The notes: generated by a model from the letters alone, not told the origin. A DNA stretch of 64,000 nt from Microbacterium halotolerans (GCF_003569805.1 NZ_KZ984052.1:1-64000); one strand, 5' to 3'. Shown: positions 41,177-51,151, counted from the first letter of the stretch. A program made the numbers and translations.

Positions 41177-41188
41177 CACGTTCGTGCA
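41177..41188. promoter_or_regulatory. Palindrome GCACGTTCGTGC, glp operator upstream of glpK
   Basis: Perfect 12-bp dyad about 30 bp before a TAGCCT -10 (41220-41225) for glpK; same core and the same flanking CAG as the site at 40104. Confidence 0.65.
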
Positions 41189-41303
41189 GTCGATGTGACC
41201 GGGTGTGCTCGCGCGACGTAGCCTGGGGGCACCGCGTGCGGTCGTCGCGGTGGTCATCCGGATGCCGGATGGCGAATGCTCTCCAGGTGACGAAGGAGTT
41301 CCC

Positions 41304-42815
41304 GTGCCGGACCAGCCGAAGTACCTCGTGTCGATCGATCAGGGCACGACATCGACGCGTGCGATCGTGTTCGATCACAGCGCCAGAATCGTGGCGACTG
41401 GCCAGCTCGAGCACGAGCAGATCTTCCCCAGGCCCGGATGGGTCGAGCACGATGCGATGGAGATCTGGCGGAACACGCGGGAGGTCATCGGGCAGGCGCT
41501 GTCGAAGGCCGAGATCACTCGGCACGACGTGGCGGGGATCGGCATAACGAACCAGCGCGAGACCGTCGTCGTGTGGGATCGCGAGACCGGCGAGCCGATT
41601 CACAACGCCATCGTGTGGCAGGACACGCGCACGCAGGCGGCGATCGACGAGCTCTCATCCGACGGGGGAGTGCACCGCTTCGCCGGCATCACCGGCCTGC
41701 CGCTGAACGCATACTTCTCGGGATCGAAGCTGGCGTGGATCCTCGACAACGTCGACGGAGCGCGTGAGAGGGCCGAGGCGGGCGGGCTGATGTTCGGCAC
41801 GATCGACACTTGGCTGGTCTGGAACCTCTCAGGCGGACTCGACGGCGACGGCGTGCACGTCACCGACGTGACCAACGCGAGCCGCACTCTGCTGATGGAT
41901 CTCATTACGCTCGACTGGTCGGACGAGATGCTCGAGGTCTTCCGCATCCCCAGGGCGATCCTTCCCGAGATCCGGTCGTCATCCGAGGTGTATGCGCATG
42001 CGAACCCGCACAGCCTGCTGCGGGAGACGCCGATCGCCGGCATCCTCGGTGATCAGCAGGCGGCGTCCTTTGGACAGGCAGCGTTCTCGCGGGGAGAATC
42101 GAAGAACTCGTACGGCACGGGTAACTTCGTGCTGTTCAACACGGGCGAGGACATCGTCTTGTCGGAGCACGGGCTGATCACGACCGTTGCGTATCGGCTC
42201 GGCGAAGGCCCGGCGTCGTACGCGCTCGAGGGTTCGATCGCTGTGACGGGGTCGCTGATCCAATGGCTGCGCGACAATCTCGGCATCATCTCGTCCACAT
42301 CGGAGGTCGAGCAGCTCGCCCGCTCGGTCGATGACAACGGTGACGTGCACATCGTCCCGGCGTTCTCGGGCCTCTTCGCACCGCATTGGCGCTCCGATGC
42401 GCGAGGAGTGATCGTAGGGCTGACGCGATTCGCGACGAAGGCGCACTTCGCGCGCGCGGCGCTCGAGGCGGTGGCGTTCCAGTCGCGTGAGGTGATAGAC
42501 GCGATGAACGCCGACAGCTCGGCAGCGCTGACCGAGCTGCGCGTCGACGGCGGCATGGTGCACAACGAGCTGCTGATGCAGTTCCAGGCCGACGTCCTCG
42601 GTGTGCCGGTGGTGCGGCCGGTCGTGTCGGAGACGACCTCGCTGGGCGCCGCGTTCGCTGCAGGGCTCGCCGTCGGCTTCTGGAAGGACTTGGACGAGCT
42701 GCGCGAGCTGTGGCAGGAGGACGCCCGCTGGGAGCCGCAGATGCCCGAGGCGGAGCGCGAGCAGCGCCTCGACACCTGGCGCAGAGCGGTAGAGCGCACC
42801 CTCGACTGGGCCTGA
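41304..42815 (+). CDS. glpK: Glycerol kinase GlpK
   Basis: Phosphorylates glycerol with ATP to glycerol-3-phosphate, feeding GlpD. 503 residues. FGGY-family signatures: [15 protein letters not shown] near the N-terminus (phosphate 1), [13 protein letters not shown], the glycerol-binding [13 protein letters not shown], and [24 protein letters not shown] near the C-terminus. GTG 41304 follows GAAGGAGTTCCC and gives the standard N-terminus; an upstream codon would add 33 unrelated residues. No glpF-type facilitator is seen. Confidence 0.97.
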   Translation: MPDQPKYLVSIDQGTTSTRAIVFDHSARIVATGQLEHEQIFPRPGWVEHDAMEIWRNTREVIGQALSKAEITRHDVAGIGITNQRETVVVWDRETGEPIHNAIVWQDTRTQAAIDELSSDGGVHRFAGITGLPLNAYFSGSKLAWILDNVDGARERAEAGGLMFGTIDTWLVWNLSGGLDGDGVHVTDVTNASRTLLMDLITLDWSDEMLEVFRIPRAILPEIRSSSEVYAHANPHSLLRETPIAGILGDQQAASFGQAAFSRGESKNSYGTGNFVLFNTGEDIVLSEHGLITTVAYRLGEGPASYALEGSIAVTGSLIQWLRDNLGIISSTSEVEQLARSVDDNGDVHIVPAFSGLFAPHWRSDARGVIVGLTRFATKAHFARAALEAVAFQSREVIDAMNADSSAALTELRVDGGMVHNELLMQFQADVLGVPVVRPVVSETTSLGAAFAAGLAVGFWKDLDELRELWQEDARWEPQMPEAEREQRLDTWRRAVERTLDWA

Positions 42816-42824
42816 GCACGCAAC

Positions 42825-42843
42825 CCCGGGTCGTGCGCCCGGG
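42825..42843. terminator. Short hairpin between convergent glpK and siderophore-interacting gene
   Basis: CCCGGG-tcgtgcg-CCCGGG, a 6-bp stem in the 28-bp gap. Weak and without a U-tract, so only tentatively a terminator. Confidence 0.3.
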
Positions 42844-43764
42844 CTACTCGCCCTCGGCGCGGCCGAGGCGCCAGTAGCCCATGAACGCCACGGCGCGGCG
42901 GTCGACGCCGACATCGCGCACCAGGTGCCTGCGCAGCTGCTTGATGACGCTCGACTCGCCCGCGATCCACGCGTAGAGGGGCGCGCTCTTCAGCGCTGCG
43001 CCTCCCTTGGCGGAGCGCGGCACCTCCCACAGCAGGCCCGCCTCGATGTCGACCTCCTCGACCTCGGCGCCGCGTCCGTTCGGGCACAGCGCCTCCGCGT
43101 GCTCCGTGACCGCGCGGACGAGGTGCTCGTGGCGCTCGCCCTCATCGCGGGAACCGACGTGCACACGGAACCCGGGGTGAGCGGGAAGGTACGCGCGGTC
43201 GGCGGCCTCGGGAACCTCGAGCACCACGACGCCTCGCGCTGACTGCGGCAGCTGCTCGAGGATCACGGCGATCGCGGGAGCGGCTGTCTCGTCGCCCACC
43301 AGGAGCAGCTGCTCGGTCTGCGCGGGTGGAACGAAATCGAGCCCCATGTTGGCACCGCCGTGATGGATCGTCGGCGCCGCGATCAGCACCTCGTCGCCGA
43401 CGAGCGCGTCCCGTATCCAAGCGGAGGCGGGGCCGGAGACGTCGTGCACAACCATGTCGATGTCGACCTCCCGGACATCGTTGCGCACGGCTCTGGTGGT
43501 GTACGTCCGGAACGGATGCCGCTCATCCGGGTGCTGCTCGCGCCACTGGGCGTACCAGTCTTCGCCGGTCGGCATGGCGTCGATGGGCACGCCGGGGCGC
43601 GGGAAGACCACCTTGATGCGCTGGTCGAAACCGGGGTTGCCGTACTCATCGAGGTCGGCGCCGGTGAACGTGAATCGGCGGAAGCTCGGTGTGATGTCAG
43701 TGATGCGCGAGACCTCCGCGCGGAAGATCCTCATCGGACGGGTGTCGGCAGCGGTGATGGTCAT
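42844..43764 (-). CDS. Siderophore-interacting protein (ferric-siderophore reductase, SIP family)
   Basis: 306-residue cytosolic FAD/NAD(P)H reductase that releases iron from imported ferric siderophores. The N-terminal FAD domain (RFTFTGADLDEYGNPGFDQRIKVVFPR) includes the flavin-binding RTYTTR motif. SIP C-terminus: LLLVGDETAAPAIAVILEQLP (NAD(P)H-binding) and YAWIAGESSVIKQLRRHLV. Last gene of the uptake operon; ATG 43764 overlaps the ATPase stop (ATGA). Confidence 0.93.
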   Translation of the reverse strand: MTITAADTRPMRIFRAEVSRITDITPSFRRFTFTGADLDEYGNPGFDQRIKVVFPRPGVPIDAMPTGEDWYAQWREQHPDERHPFRTYTTRAVRNDVREVDIDMVVHDVSGPASAWIRDALVGDEVLIAAPTIHHGGANMGLDFVPPAQTEQLLLVGDETAAPAIAVILEQLPQSARGVVVLEVPEAADRAYLPAHPGFRVHVGSRDEGERHEHLVRAVTEHAEALCPNGRGAEVEEVDIEAGLLWEVPRSAKGGAALKSAPLYAWIAGESSVIKQLRRHLVRDVGVDRRAVAFMGYWRLGRAEGE

Positions 43765-44639
43765 GTGGCGGCTCCTGCCGTGCGGTCGGTGCTCTCGGAG
43801 CGAGCGGGGTCGGGCGAGACGCTGTCGGCGTCGCCGTCGGACAGAGAATGATGGCGGCCGCGCGGTACGACCAGCGGGGTGCCGGACACAGGGTCGGCGA
43901 TGACCTCGGCGGTGAGGCCGAAGACTTCGTCGATCAGCTCGGCTGTGACGACCTCGCTCGGGGCGCCGCTGGCGACCAGTCGCCCGTCGCACATCGCGAA
44001 CAGATGGTCGGCGTAGCGGGCGGCGAGGTTGACGTCGTGCAGCACCATCGCGATCGTGGTGCCGCGCGTGCGGTTCAGATCGGTGAGCAGATCGAGCACC
44101 TCGATCTGGTGCGCGAGGTCGAGGAACGTCGTCGGCTCGTCGAGAAGGAGCACGTCCGTGCCCTGGGCGAGCGCCATCGCGATCCACACCCGCTGACGCT
44201 GGCCGCCCGACAGCTCGTCCACAGGACGGTTGGCGAGGTCAGCGGTGCCGGTGATCTCGAGCGCTTCGGTGACGGCGCTCTCATCCGCTGCGGACCACGA
44301 GCGGAACAGCTTCTGGTGCGGATGGCGGCCGCGCCCGACGAGATCGGCGACGGCGATGCCCTCTGGCGCAATCGGCTGCTGGGGGAGCAGTCCGAGTGCG
44401 CGCGCGAGATGCTTCGTGGGCATCCGGACGATGCTCTCGCCGTCGAGCAGCACAGAACCCGACTGCGCGGGCAGCAGCCGTGAGAGCGTACGCAGCAGGG
44501 TGGACTTGCCGCAGGCGTTGGCCCCGACGATGACGCTGATTCCCCCGGGAGGCAGTTCGAGGTCGACGCCGTCGACGATGGTGACCTGCCCGTACCCGGC
44601 ACGCAGGTCCTCGGCGGTGAGGGAACGATGTTCGGTCAC
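43761..44639 (-). CDS. Ferric-siderophore ABC transporter ATP-binding protein (FecE/FepC-like)
   Basis: 292 residues. Walker A GANACGKS (39-46), Q-loop LLPQQP, signature LSGGQRQR and Walker B VLLLDEPTTFLD are complete, with the H-loop in VLHDVNLAARY. Alanine in place of the usual second glycine in Walker A (GANACGKS) is common in this subfamily. GTG 44639 overlaps the permease stop. A 25-residue charged C-terminal tail (GDADSVSPDPARSESTDRT) is unusual and likely disordered. Confidence 0.93.
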   Translation of the reverse strand: MTEHRSLTAEDLRAGYGQVTIVDGVDLELPPGGISVIVGANACGKSTLLRTLSRLLPAQSGSVLLDGESIVRMPTKHLARALGLLPQQPIAPEGIAVADLVGRGRHPHQKLFRSWSAADESAVTEALEITGTADLANRPVDELSGGQRQRVWIAMALAQGTDVLLLDEPTTFLDLAHQIEVLDLLTDLNRTRGTTIAMVLHDVNLAARYADHLFAMCDGRLVASGAPSEVVTAELIDEVFGLTAEVIADPVSGTPLVVPRGRHHSLSDGDADSVSPDPARSESTDRTAGAAT

Positions 44640-45703
44640 GATGAGCCTCCGAGCCTGCTGGTGCGGATGAGAAGGAAGAGCAGGTAGGGCGCGCCGAGAA
44701 TGCCCGTGATCACGCCGACGGGGAACTTCGTGCTGAAGGCGAACTGTCCGATCAGATCGGCCGCCAGCACCAGGCACGAACCCACGAGTGCGGCCGGCAC
44801 GACCAGGGACGAACCCGCGCCGACGATGCGTGCGGCGATCGGCCCCGCGAGGAAGGCGACGAACGCGATCGGCCCTGTTGTGGCCGTCGCGAAGCACGCC
44901 AGCGCCACGGCCGAGAGGATGAGCAGCAGGCGCGTTCGGTCGACGCGCACGCCCAGGGCGGTCGCGGATGCGTCGCCCATCTCGAGAGCGCGCAGATCCC
45001 GCGAGAGGAAGAGCACCAGCGGCATCAGCGCGGCGACGGCGATGGCCAGCGCCGGGATGTCCTCCATCCGGGAGCCGTTGAGACTGCCGGTCAGCCAGCG
45101 CATGGCGACCGCCACATCCCACTCCGCCGCGCGCTGGATCAGATACGACACCACGGCATCCAGCATGGCGCCGATTCCGATGCCGATCAGGATGAGGCGT
45201 CCGCCCGTCGACTCACCGCCGCGTGCTGCGAGGTAGATCGCGGCCGCCGTGGCGACGCCCATCAGCAGCGACAGCGTCAGGGTGAGCGGCGCGGCCAGGT
45301 GCAGCACGACCAGCGACAGCACAGCGGCGACGCTCGCACCGGACGTGATGCCGATCACGTCCGGGCTGGCGAGGGGATTGCGCAGCAGCGTCTGGAACGT
45401 GGTGCCGGCGATGCCGAACGCGATGCCTGCCAGGATGCCCGTCAGGGCACGGGGAATCCGCTGGCGCCCGACCGTGAACGACGCGCCCGGCACATCGTGC
45501 CCGGCGATCACGGCGATGATGTCGCTGAGCGGGTAGAACGTCTCGCCGAAGAGCACCGTGGCGATCAGAAGTGCGACGAGCAGCGCTGCGAGCACGGAGA
45601 CGCCGATCCGTCGTCGCCGCGAGCGGACGCGCCGCCCGACGCGAAGCGCATCGAGGGGCGTCGCCCCTGTCGGCGCGATCCGGATGTCGGTGCCGGCGGT
45701 CAT
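44636..45703 (-). CDS. Ferric-siderophore ABC transporter permease 2 (FecCD family)
   Basis: 355 residues, about nine to ten membrane helices. FecCD signatures include QRIPRALTGILAGIAFGIAGTTFQTLLRNPLASPDVIGITSGAS and the coupling-helix region LRALEMGDASATALGVRVDRTR. ATG 45703 shares one base with the stop of permease 1 (TGATG). Confidence 0.93.
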   Translation of the reverse strand: MTAGTDIRIAPTGATPLDALRVGRRVRSRRRRIGVSVLAALLVALLIATVLFGETFYPLSDIIAVIAGHDVPGASFTVGRQRIPRALTGILAGIAFGIAGTTFQTLLRNPLASPDVIGITSGASVAAVLSLVVLHLAAPLTLTLSLLMGVATAAAIYLAARGGESTGGRLILIGIGIGAMLDAVVSYLIQRAAEWDVAVAMRWLTGSLNGSRMEDIPALAIAVAALMPLVLFLSRDLRALEMGDASATALGVRVDRTRLLLILSAVALACFATATTGPIAFVAFLAGPIAARIVGAGSSLVVPAALVGSCLVLAADLIGQFAFSTKFPVGVITGILGAPYLLFLLIRTSRLGGSS

Positions 45704-46758
45704 CACAGTGCCCGCATCCGGGTGCGGCGGGCGATGATGACGAGCACGGGCGCGCCGATGACGGCCGTGAGAATGCCGGCCTCGACCTCCCCCGGCGAGC
45801 CGAGCACGCGCCCCGCGGTGTCGGCGACGGTGAGGAGCACGGCGCCGAGCGGGGCGGACAGCGGCAGGATCCACCGCTGGTCCGGACCGACGATGAGACG
45901 GACCACGTGGGGCACCATCAGCCCGACGAACGCGATCGGCCCGCACACGGCTGTGACGCCGGCGCACAGGGCCACGCCCGCGGTGGCGGCGATCGCCCTG
46001 GTGCGCCCGATGCGCACGCCGAGGCCGACGGCGACATCGTCGCCCAGTGCGAGCGCGTTGAGCCCCGGAGCGAACACCAGCACGGCCGTCGCCGCGACCG
46101 CGAGCAGGGGAGTGACGGCGCCGAGCGCCGCCCAATCGGCGCCGCCGACCCCGCCGACCTGCCAGAACCGGAACTCGTTCATCGCGGCGGTGCTGGGCAG
46201 CAGCACGGCGCTGACGAGCGAAGACAGCGCCGCCGTCGTCGCCGCGCCCGCGAGCGCCAGCTTGATCGGGGTGGCACCGCCGGCGCCGATCGACCCGACG
46301 ACGTAGACGAACACCGCCGCCAGCGCACCGCCCACCAATGCGAGACCGAGATAGGCGAACAGCGTGGTCGCGCCGAAGAAGGCGATCCCGCTCACCACGA
46401 ACAGCGCGGCACCCGTGTTGACGCCGAGGATGCCGGGGTCGGCGATCGGATTGCGCGTGATCGCCTGCATCACGGCGCCCGACAGCGCCAGCGCGGCTCC
46501 GGCGAGCAGTGCGAGCAGAGTGCGCGGGATGCGCTCCTGCACCGCGATCGCCCCGATCCCAGCGGCGGTCTCTCCGTGCAGCCAAGCCGTCAGACCGTCG
46601 ACGATGTCGATGGGTTCGACAGCGCGTGAGCCGAAGGCCAGTGATGCCGCGGCGGCCGCGGCGACGGCGGCGACGCTGACCGCGACGAGAAAGGCGCGCC
46701 GCGTCGCCGGTGCCGCCGCGGGGGCGGAACCGGTCGGACGAGGCGGCGCCTGGGTCAC
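45703..46758 (-). CDS. Ferric-siderophore ABC transporter permease 1 (FecCD family)
   Basis: 351 residues, multi-helix. QERIPRTLLALLAGAALALSGAVMQAITRNPIADPGILGVNTGA is the diagnostic block; the coupling region LNALALGDDVAVGLGVRIGRTR follows. Forms a heterodimeric channel with permease 2. GTG 46758 overlaps the receptor stop. Confidence 0.93.
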   Translation of the reverse strand: MTQAPPRPTGSAPAAAPATRRAFLVAVSVAAVAAAAAASLAFGSRAVEPIDIVDGLTAWLHGETAAGIGAIAVQERIPRTLLALLAGAALALSGAVMQAITRNPIADPGILGVNTGAALFVVSGIAFFGATTLFAYLGLALVGGALAAVFVYVVGSIGAGGATPIKLALAGAATTAALSSLVSAVLLPSTAAMNEFRFWQVGGVGGADWAALGAVTPLLAVAATAVLVFAPGLNALALGDDVAVGLGVRIGRTRAIAATAGVALCAGVTAVCGPIAFVGLMVPHVVRLIVGPDQRWILPLSAPLGAVLLTVADTAGRVLGSPGEVEAGILTAVIGAPVLVIIARRTRMRAL

Positions 46759-47771
46759 TCGGCCTTCGACGCGGCGTCGTCCAGGAGGGAAACGTAGTCG
46801 TCGAGCATCCAGGGGATCGACAGCGCGGTGGGCGTCACAGATCCGCTGAATGCGTCACCGCTTCCGACGGCGACGACCGCGCCGTTCTGCACCGCGGGTA
46901 CTGTGCTCCACAGCGGGTCGGACTGCAGAGTGTCGAGGAGCGTGTCGTCGCCGTATGCGACGATCACGTCGACGTCGGCGATCTGATCGGCGTTCTCCGC
47001 GGAGATGTCTGCGTAGAAGCTGCCGCTCTCAGTGGTCTCCGCAGCGAGATCGGGGAAGTCGAAGCCCAGATCGCCGAGGAACGCCGTCCGCGAGTCCTCC
47101 GTCGCGTAGATCGACGCGGTGGACAGGTCAGCGGGCGACATGTAGAAGAACGCCGCCTTCTTGCCTTCGAAGCTCGTCACACCGCTCGTCGCGTCGGCGA
47201 TCTGCCGGTCCAGATCCTCGACCAGCTGCTCGCCCTCTTCGGCTTGGCCGAGCGCCTCGGCATCGGTCCGGATGACATCGCGCCACGGGGTGTACCACGG
47301 CACGTCGGGGTATGCGACGGTCGGCGCGATCTCGGTGAGTGTGTCGTACTCCTCCTGGGTCAGGCCGGAGTACGCCGCGAGGATCAGATCGGGCTGCGCA
47401 TCCGCGATCGCGGTGAAGTCGACGCCGTCGGTCGTGTCGAAGATGACGGGGTCGTCTGCACCGAGCTCCTCGTATCCGTCGAGGGACCAGTCGTACAGGC
47501 CGAGGCCGTCGTCGCTCGTCATGGACCACGTCTGGTCGTCGACGCCGATGGGTGCGACGCCGAGGGCTAGCGCGACGTCCTGGTTGCCCCAGCCGACGGT
47601 CGCGACCCGCTCGACGCCATCCGGGACCTCCGTCGTACCCAGCGCGTGCGTGATCTCGATGCCGCTGCCACCGGTCGAGGTCTCGGGTCCCTCCGCGCCG
47701 GAGGCGCACGAAGCGAGAAGCAGCGCAGAAGCCGCGAGGGAGGAGACGGCGAGGAGAGGGCGAGAACGCAT
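46755..47771 (-). CDS. Ferric-siderophore-binding lipoprotein
   Basis: 338-residue receptor of the FecB/FepB type. Lipobox LLASC with Cys around residue 21, then a Ser/Thr/Gly linker. [26 protein letters not shown] and [28 protein letters not shown] are typical of the periplasmic-binding-protein fold that holds ferric chelates. ATG 47771 preferred to an upstream start that adds 28 residues before the signal peptide. First gene of a five-gene operon (receptor, two permeases, ATPase, SIP), with an iron box 86 bp upstream. Confidence 0.93.
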   Translation of the reverse strand: MRSRPLLAVSSLAASALLLASCASGAEGPETSTGGSGIEITHALGTTEVPDGVERVATVGWGNQDVALALGVAPIGVDDQTWSMTSDDGLGLYDWSLDGYEELGADDPVIFDTTDGVDFTAIADAQPDLILAAYSGLTQEEYDTLTEIAPTVAYPDVPWYTPWRDVIRTDAEALGQAEEGEQLVEDLDRQIADATSGVTSFEGKKAAFFYMSPADLSTASIYATEDSRTAFLGDLGFDFPDLAAETTESGSFYADISAENADQIADVDVIVAYGDDTLLDTLQSDPLWSTVPAVQNGAVVAVGSGDAFSGSVTPTALSIPWMLDDYVSLLDDAASKAE

Positions 47772-47856
47772 GGGAAGACCTTTCGAGAGGGGGAGAGTCT
47801 TCGGCGGTGAAGAGATGCGCGCGGCGAGATCACGTTCGTCGATCGAGGCGAGCACG

Positions 47857-47875
47857 CTAGGACAGGCTTACCTAA
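47857..47875. promoter_or_regulatory. DtxR/IdeR-type iron box
   Basis: ctaggacaggcttacctaa matches the 19-bp DtxR/IdeR consensus (TTAGGTTAGGCTAACCTAA) in most positions; on the minus strand it reads TTAGGTAAGCCTGTCCTAG. It lies upstream of the siderophore operon and would give iron repression. Confidence 0.75.
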
Positions 47876-47952
47876 TCTACGCTGAGATGCAACTTCGCGG
47901 AACCCATGGATGCGACCAGTTCGGATACTGGGCGAACACAGAGGCGCGCCAA

Positions 47953-47983
47953 TTGGCGGGAGGGGCGCTTTCTCTGGCAGAAT
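47953..47983 (+). promoter_or_regulatory. Likely promoter for rpsP
   Basis: TTGGCG (47953) and CAGAAT (47978), spaced 19 bp, with an alternative 18-bp register. It would give a leader of about 120 nt before the rpsP GTG; the leader shows no obvious regulatory structure. Confidence 0.4.
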
Positions 47984-48108
47984 GGAGGTTTGGAACGCGG
48001 GAACGACCCTCTATCCTTTCCGCGAACCACCCTGAGAGCTTCCGCCGGCGTGCATCACCCCACGCGCGAGGCGATTGGTTCGTTCACTTCGAAAACCACA
48101 GGAGAAAC

Positions 48109-48534
48109 GTGGCTGTCAAGATCCGTCTCAAGCGTCTGGGCAAGATCCGTGCGCCGTATTACCGCATCATCGTTGCCGACTCGCGCAAGAAGCGCGACGG
48201 TCGTGTGATCGAGGAGATCGGCAAGTACCACCCCACGCAGGAGCCCTCGTTCATCGAGGTCGACTCCGAGCGTGCGCAGTACTGGCTCAGCGTCGGCGCC
48301 CAGCCGAGCGACCAGGTGCGCGCCATCCTCAAGCTGACCGGTGACTGGGGCACCTTCAAGGGCGAGAAGGACGCCAAGAACACGGTCAGGGTTGCGGGCG
48401 AGAAGGTCGACTTCGAGGTCGACTCGAACAAGAAGTCGGTCATCAAGCCGAAGGCCGAGAAGAAGACCGAGGAGCCCGCAGCGGCTCCCGCTGAGGACGC
48501 CGCAGAGGCGCCCGCCGAAGAGACCGCGGAGTAA
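48109..48534 (+). CDS. rpsP: 30S ribosomal protein S16
   Basis: 141 residues: the S16 core ([31 protein letters not shown]...) occupies the first ~85, followed by an actinobacterial extension rich in Lys, Ala and Glu ([22 protein letters not shown]). GTG start after GGAGAAAC. First gene of rpsP-khpA-rimM-trmD. Confidence 0.97.
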   Translation: MAVKIRLKRLGKIRAPYYRIIVADSRKKRDGRVIEEIGKYHPTQEPSFIEVDSERAQYWLSVGAQPSDQVRAILKLTGDWGTFKGEKDAKNTVRVAGEKVDFEVDSNKKSVIKPKAEKKTEEPAAAPAEDAAEAPAEETAE

Positions 48535-48539
48535 CCGTC

Positions 48540-48770
48540 GTGTTGGCTGCCGCGCTCGAGCACACTGTGAAGGGCATCGTCGACCGCCCTGAGGATGTGC
48601 GCGTCATCTCGTCGACCACACCCCGCGGTGATGTGCTGGAAGTGCACGTCGCCGAGGAGGACCGTGGGCGAGTGATCGGGCGCGGCGGCCGCACCGCGAA
48701 GGCACTGCGCACGCTTGTGAACGCCCTCGCCGACGGCAAGCGCGTTCGCGTCGACGTCGCCGACGACTGA
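48540..48770 (+). CDS. khpA: KH-domain RNA-binding protein KhpA
   Basis: 76 residues, a single type II KH domain with the RNA-binding GxxG loop GRGG (IGRGGRTAKALRTLVNAL). Conserved between rpsP and rimM in Gram-positives; KhpA with KhpB binds many RNAs and affects cell elongation in other bacteria. GTG start 6 bp after rpsP. Confidence 0.92.
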   Translation: MLAAALEHTVKGIVDRPEDVRVISSTTPRGDVLEVHVAEEDRGRVIGRGGRTAKALRTLVNALADGKRVRVDVADD

Positions 48771-48772
48771 TC

Positions 48773-49366
48773 GTGGTCGAGCGCGCAGCGAAACAGCAGC
48801 TTCGAGTCGGTCGCCTCCTGAAGGCGCACGGGCTCAAGGGGGCACTCAAGCTCGAGCTGTACACGGACGACCCCGACGGCCGCTTCGTGCCCGGGGCGAC
48901 ATTCACCCTGCAGGTTCCGCAGGACTCGAAGTGGCACGGCAAGACCGTCACCGTTCAAGAGTTCCGCTGGATGAACAACCACCCGGTCGTCTTCCTCGAG
49001 GGAATCGAAGACCGCAACGAGGCCGAGAGCATCGTCCGAGCCATCCTGTGGATCGAGCAGGACCAGGCCGAGGCAGAGGCGCAGCCCGAGGACGACGCCT
49101 GGTACGACCACCAGCTCGCCGGGCTCGACGTCGTCCGCGACGGGGTCGTCGTCGGCAAGGTCTCCCGCGTCGACCATCTGCCATCGCATGACCTGCTCAT
49201 CGTACGAATGGACGGCGAGGAGGTCATGGTGCCCTTCGTCTCGGCGATCGTTCCCGAAGTCGACCTCGCGGCCGGACGCGTCACCGTCACGCCTCCCGCA
49301 GGTCTGTTCGAGGAGCTCCCCGATGACGCGCCCGCGACACCGGATGCCGAGGGGCCGGCCGACTGA
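48773..49366 (+). CDS. rimM: Ribosome maturation factor RimM
   Basis: 30S assembly factor that binds S19 and helps mature the 3' domain of 16S rRNA. 197 residues: an N-terminal beta-barrel (LRVGRLLKAHGLKGALKLELYTDDP) and a C-terminal PRC barrel (WYDHQLAGLDVVRDGVVVGKV...VPFVSAIVPEVDLAAGRVTVTPPAGLF). GTG start 3 bp after khpA; Asp/Pro-rich tail. Confidence 0.95.
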   Translation: MVERAAKQQLRVGRLLKAHGLKGALKLELYTDDPDGRFVPGATFTLQVPQDSKWHGKTVTVQEFRWMNNHPVVFLEGIEDRNEAESIVRAILWIEQDQAEAEAQPEDDAWYDHQLAGLDVVRDGVVVGKVSRVDHLPSHDLLIVRMDGEEVMVPFVSAIVPEVDLAAGRVTVTPPAGLFEELPDDAPATPDAEGPAD

Positions 49367-49427
49367 GCCGGCTGAACGGCCGCGCCGACAGGTTCGCCCG
49401 GCTCAGGCGTCGTGCATGCGCAGCCCC

Positions 49428-49433
49428 TAAGCT
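49428..49433 (+). promoter_or_regulatory. -10 hexamer TAAGCT, leaderless start of trmD
   Basis: TAAGCT ends six bases before the trmD GTG at 49440, giving trmD its own start besides the rpsP operon transcript. Confidence 0.5.
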
Positions 49434-49439
49434 TGTCTG

Positions 49440-50132
49440 GTGCGCCTGGATGTCATCACGATCTTTCCGTCGTTCTTCGACGTTCTCGATGTCTCATTGA
49501 TCGGGAAGGCGCGTGAGCGCGGTCTGATCGACATCGGCGTGCACGATCTGCGCGACTGGACGCACGATCGCCACCGCACGGTGGACGACACCCCCTACGG
49601 GGGCGGTGCAGGCATGGTGATGAAGCCCGAACCGTGGGGCGAAGCGCTCGATCACACCCTCACCGACGACGCCGTCCTGATCGTGCCGTCACCCGCGGGA
49701 GAGCGATTCACACAGCCACTGGCCCGTGAACTGGCTGACGAGAAGCACCTCGTGTTCGCGTGCGGTCGCTACGAGGGCATCGACCAGCGCGTCATCGATC
49801 ACTATTCGACGCGCGGGCGCGTGCGTCTGGTAAGTCTCGGCGACTACGTGCTCAACGGCGGCGAGGTCGCGGTGATGGCGATGATCGAGGCCGTGACGCG
49901 CCTGCTTCCCGGTATGGTCGGCAACCCGGCCAGCCTCGTTGAGGAGTCGCACGAGGAGGACGGTCTGCTCGAGTACCCGATCTACACGAAGCCGGCCGAG
50001 TGGCGCGGCCTCGAGGTGCCCCCCGTGCTGCTGAGCGGCAACCACGGTGCGGTGGACGCCTGGCGCCGCGAGCGGAGCATCGAGCGGACGAAGGCGCACC
50101 GCCCCGATCTTCTCCCCGACGACGAGGCGTGA
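49440..50132 (+). CDS. trmD: tRNA (guanine37-N1)-methyltransferase TrmD
   Basis: SPOUT-class methyltransferase modifying G37 next to the anticodon, preventing frameshifts. 230 residues. Trefoil-knot SAM site: [16 protein letters not shown] and [27 protein letters not shown] (about 120-160). The N-terminal [30 protein letters not shown] is standard. GTG start. Confidence 0.97.
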   Translation: MRLDVITIFPSFFDVLDVSLIGKARERGLIDIGVHDLRDWTHDRHRTVDDTPYGGGAGMVMKPEPWGEALDHTLTDDAVLIVPSPAGERFTQPLARELADEKHLVFACGRYEGIDQRVIDHYSTRGRVRLVSLGDYVLNGGEVAVMAMIEAVTRLLPGMVGNPASLVEESHEEDGLLEYPIYTKPAEWRGLEVPPVLLSGNHGAVDAWRRERSIERTKAHRPDLLPDDEA

Positions 50133-50183
50133 CGTCGTCTCACCGTCGCGCTCCGGCCGGCGTGACAGGTTGAACGCGCAGTC

Positions 50184-50220
50184 GTAACGCCCTGCGTTTG
50201 TGCGCGTAATCCGTGGAAGA
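50184..50220. promoter_or_regulatory. GlnR-like box upstream of the formate/nitrite transporter
   Basis: GTAAC (50184) and GTAAT (50206) are exactly 22 bp apart, the spacing of the two gTnAC half-sites in GlnR boxes; the GaAAC halves (CGTTT, AAGAC) are weak. The likely target is the FNT gene at 50264. Confidence 0.4.
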
Positions 50221-50263
50221 CATGGTGGGAGCGACCACCCATTCCCCTTCCTCCGGAGGCGCC

Positions 50264-51151
50264 ATGTCGTACGTCCCGCCCGCCGACCTCGCGCAGAGCA
50301 TGATCGCGGCCGGCCAATCGAAGGTCCTGATGTCCACGCGCGACACGCTCATCCGGGGCTACATGGGCGGTGCGATCCTGACTCTCGGCGCCGCCTTCGC
50401 CGTGACGGTCGCCACTCAGACCGGGGAACCGCTCCTCGGTGCCGTGCTGTTCCCCGTCGGCTTCATCCTGCTGTACCTGCTCGGATTCGACCTGCTCACC
50501 GGTGTGTTCACGCTCGCACCCATGGCGCTGATCGACAAGCGCCCCGGCATCAACTTCGCCGGCGTGCTGCGCAGCTGGGGACTCGTCTTCCTCGGCAACT
50601 TCGCCGGCGCGTTCACCGTCGCCGTGTGCATGGCGATCTACTTCACCTACGGGTTCACGACGGAGCCGAGCGCGGTGGGCGAAGCGCTCCGCGAGATCGG
50701 GCACGGCCGCACGGTCGGCTACGCGGACCACGGTGCAGGCGGCATGCTCACACTGTTCGTGCGCGGCGTGCTGTGCAACTGGATGGTGTCCACCGGCGTC
50801 GTCGCGGCGATGATGGCCAAGGACGTGACGGGCAAGGTGCTCGTGATGTGGATGCCGATCATGCTGTTCTTCTACATGGGCTTCGAGCATTCGGTCGTGA
50901 ACATGTTCCTGTTTCCGGTGGGCCTGCTGCTGGGCGCCGATTTCACTATCGGCGACTACCTGATCTGGAACGAGATCCCCACCGTCCTGGGCAACCTGGT
51001 CGGCGGGCTCACCTTCGTCGGTCTGACGATCTACGTCACCCACGCGCGCACAGCACCGAAGCGCGTGGCGCTGGTGCGGCCGAACGGCAAGCGCTTCGCC
51101 GCGAACCCGACGAAGGTGCCCGCAGACGCCCCGGATGCCGACGAGGACTGA
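50264..51151 (+). CDS. Formate/nitrite transporter (FNT family, likely NirC)
   Basis: 295 residues, six membrane helices arranged as the pentameric FNT channel. The family motifs are visible: GAILTLGAAFA, FLGNFAGAFTVAV, and a cytoplasmic-mouth GVLCNWMVSTGV, together with the HSVVNMFL histidine region. It stands convergent to the nitrite-reductase operon and is preceded by a GlnR-like spacing, so nitrite import is the likely role. ATG 50264 follows CGGAGGCGCC; an earlier in-frame ATG has no such site. Confidence 0.88.
   Translation: MSYVPPADLAQSMIAAGQSKVLMSTRDTLIRGYMGGAILTLGAAFAVTVATQTGEPLLGAVLFPVGFILLYLLGFDLLTGVFTLAPMALIDKRPGINFAGVLRSWGLVFLGNFAGAFTVAVCMAIYFTYGFTTEPSAVGEALREIGHGRTVGYADHGAGGMLTLFVRGVLCNWMVSTGVVAAMMAKDVTGKVLVMWMPIMLFFYMGFEHSVVNMFLFPVGLLLGADFTIGDYLIWNEIPTVLGNLVGGLTFVGLTIYVTHARTAPKRVALVRPNGKRFAANPTKVPADAPDADED

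Noticed and set aside
46755..47771. Possible biosynthetic siderophore cluster around the iron operon
   Set aside because: Only uptake and reduction genes are present; no NRPS, NIS synthetase or hydroxylase lies nearby.
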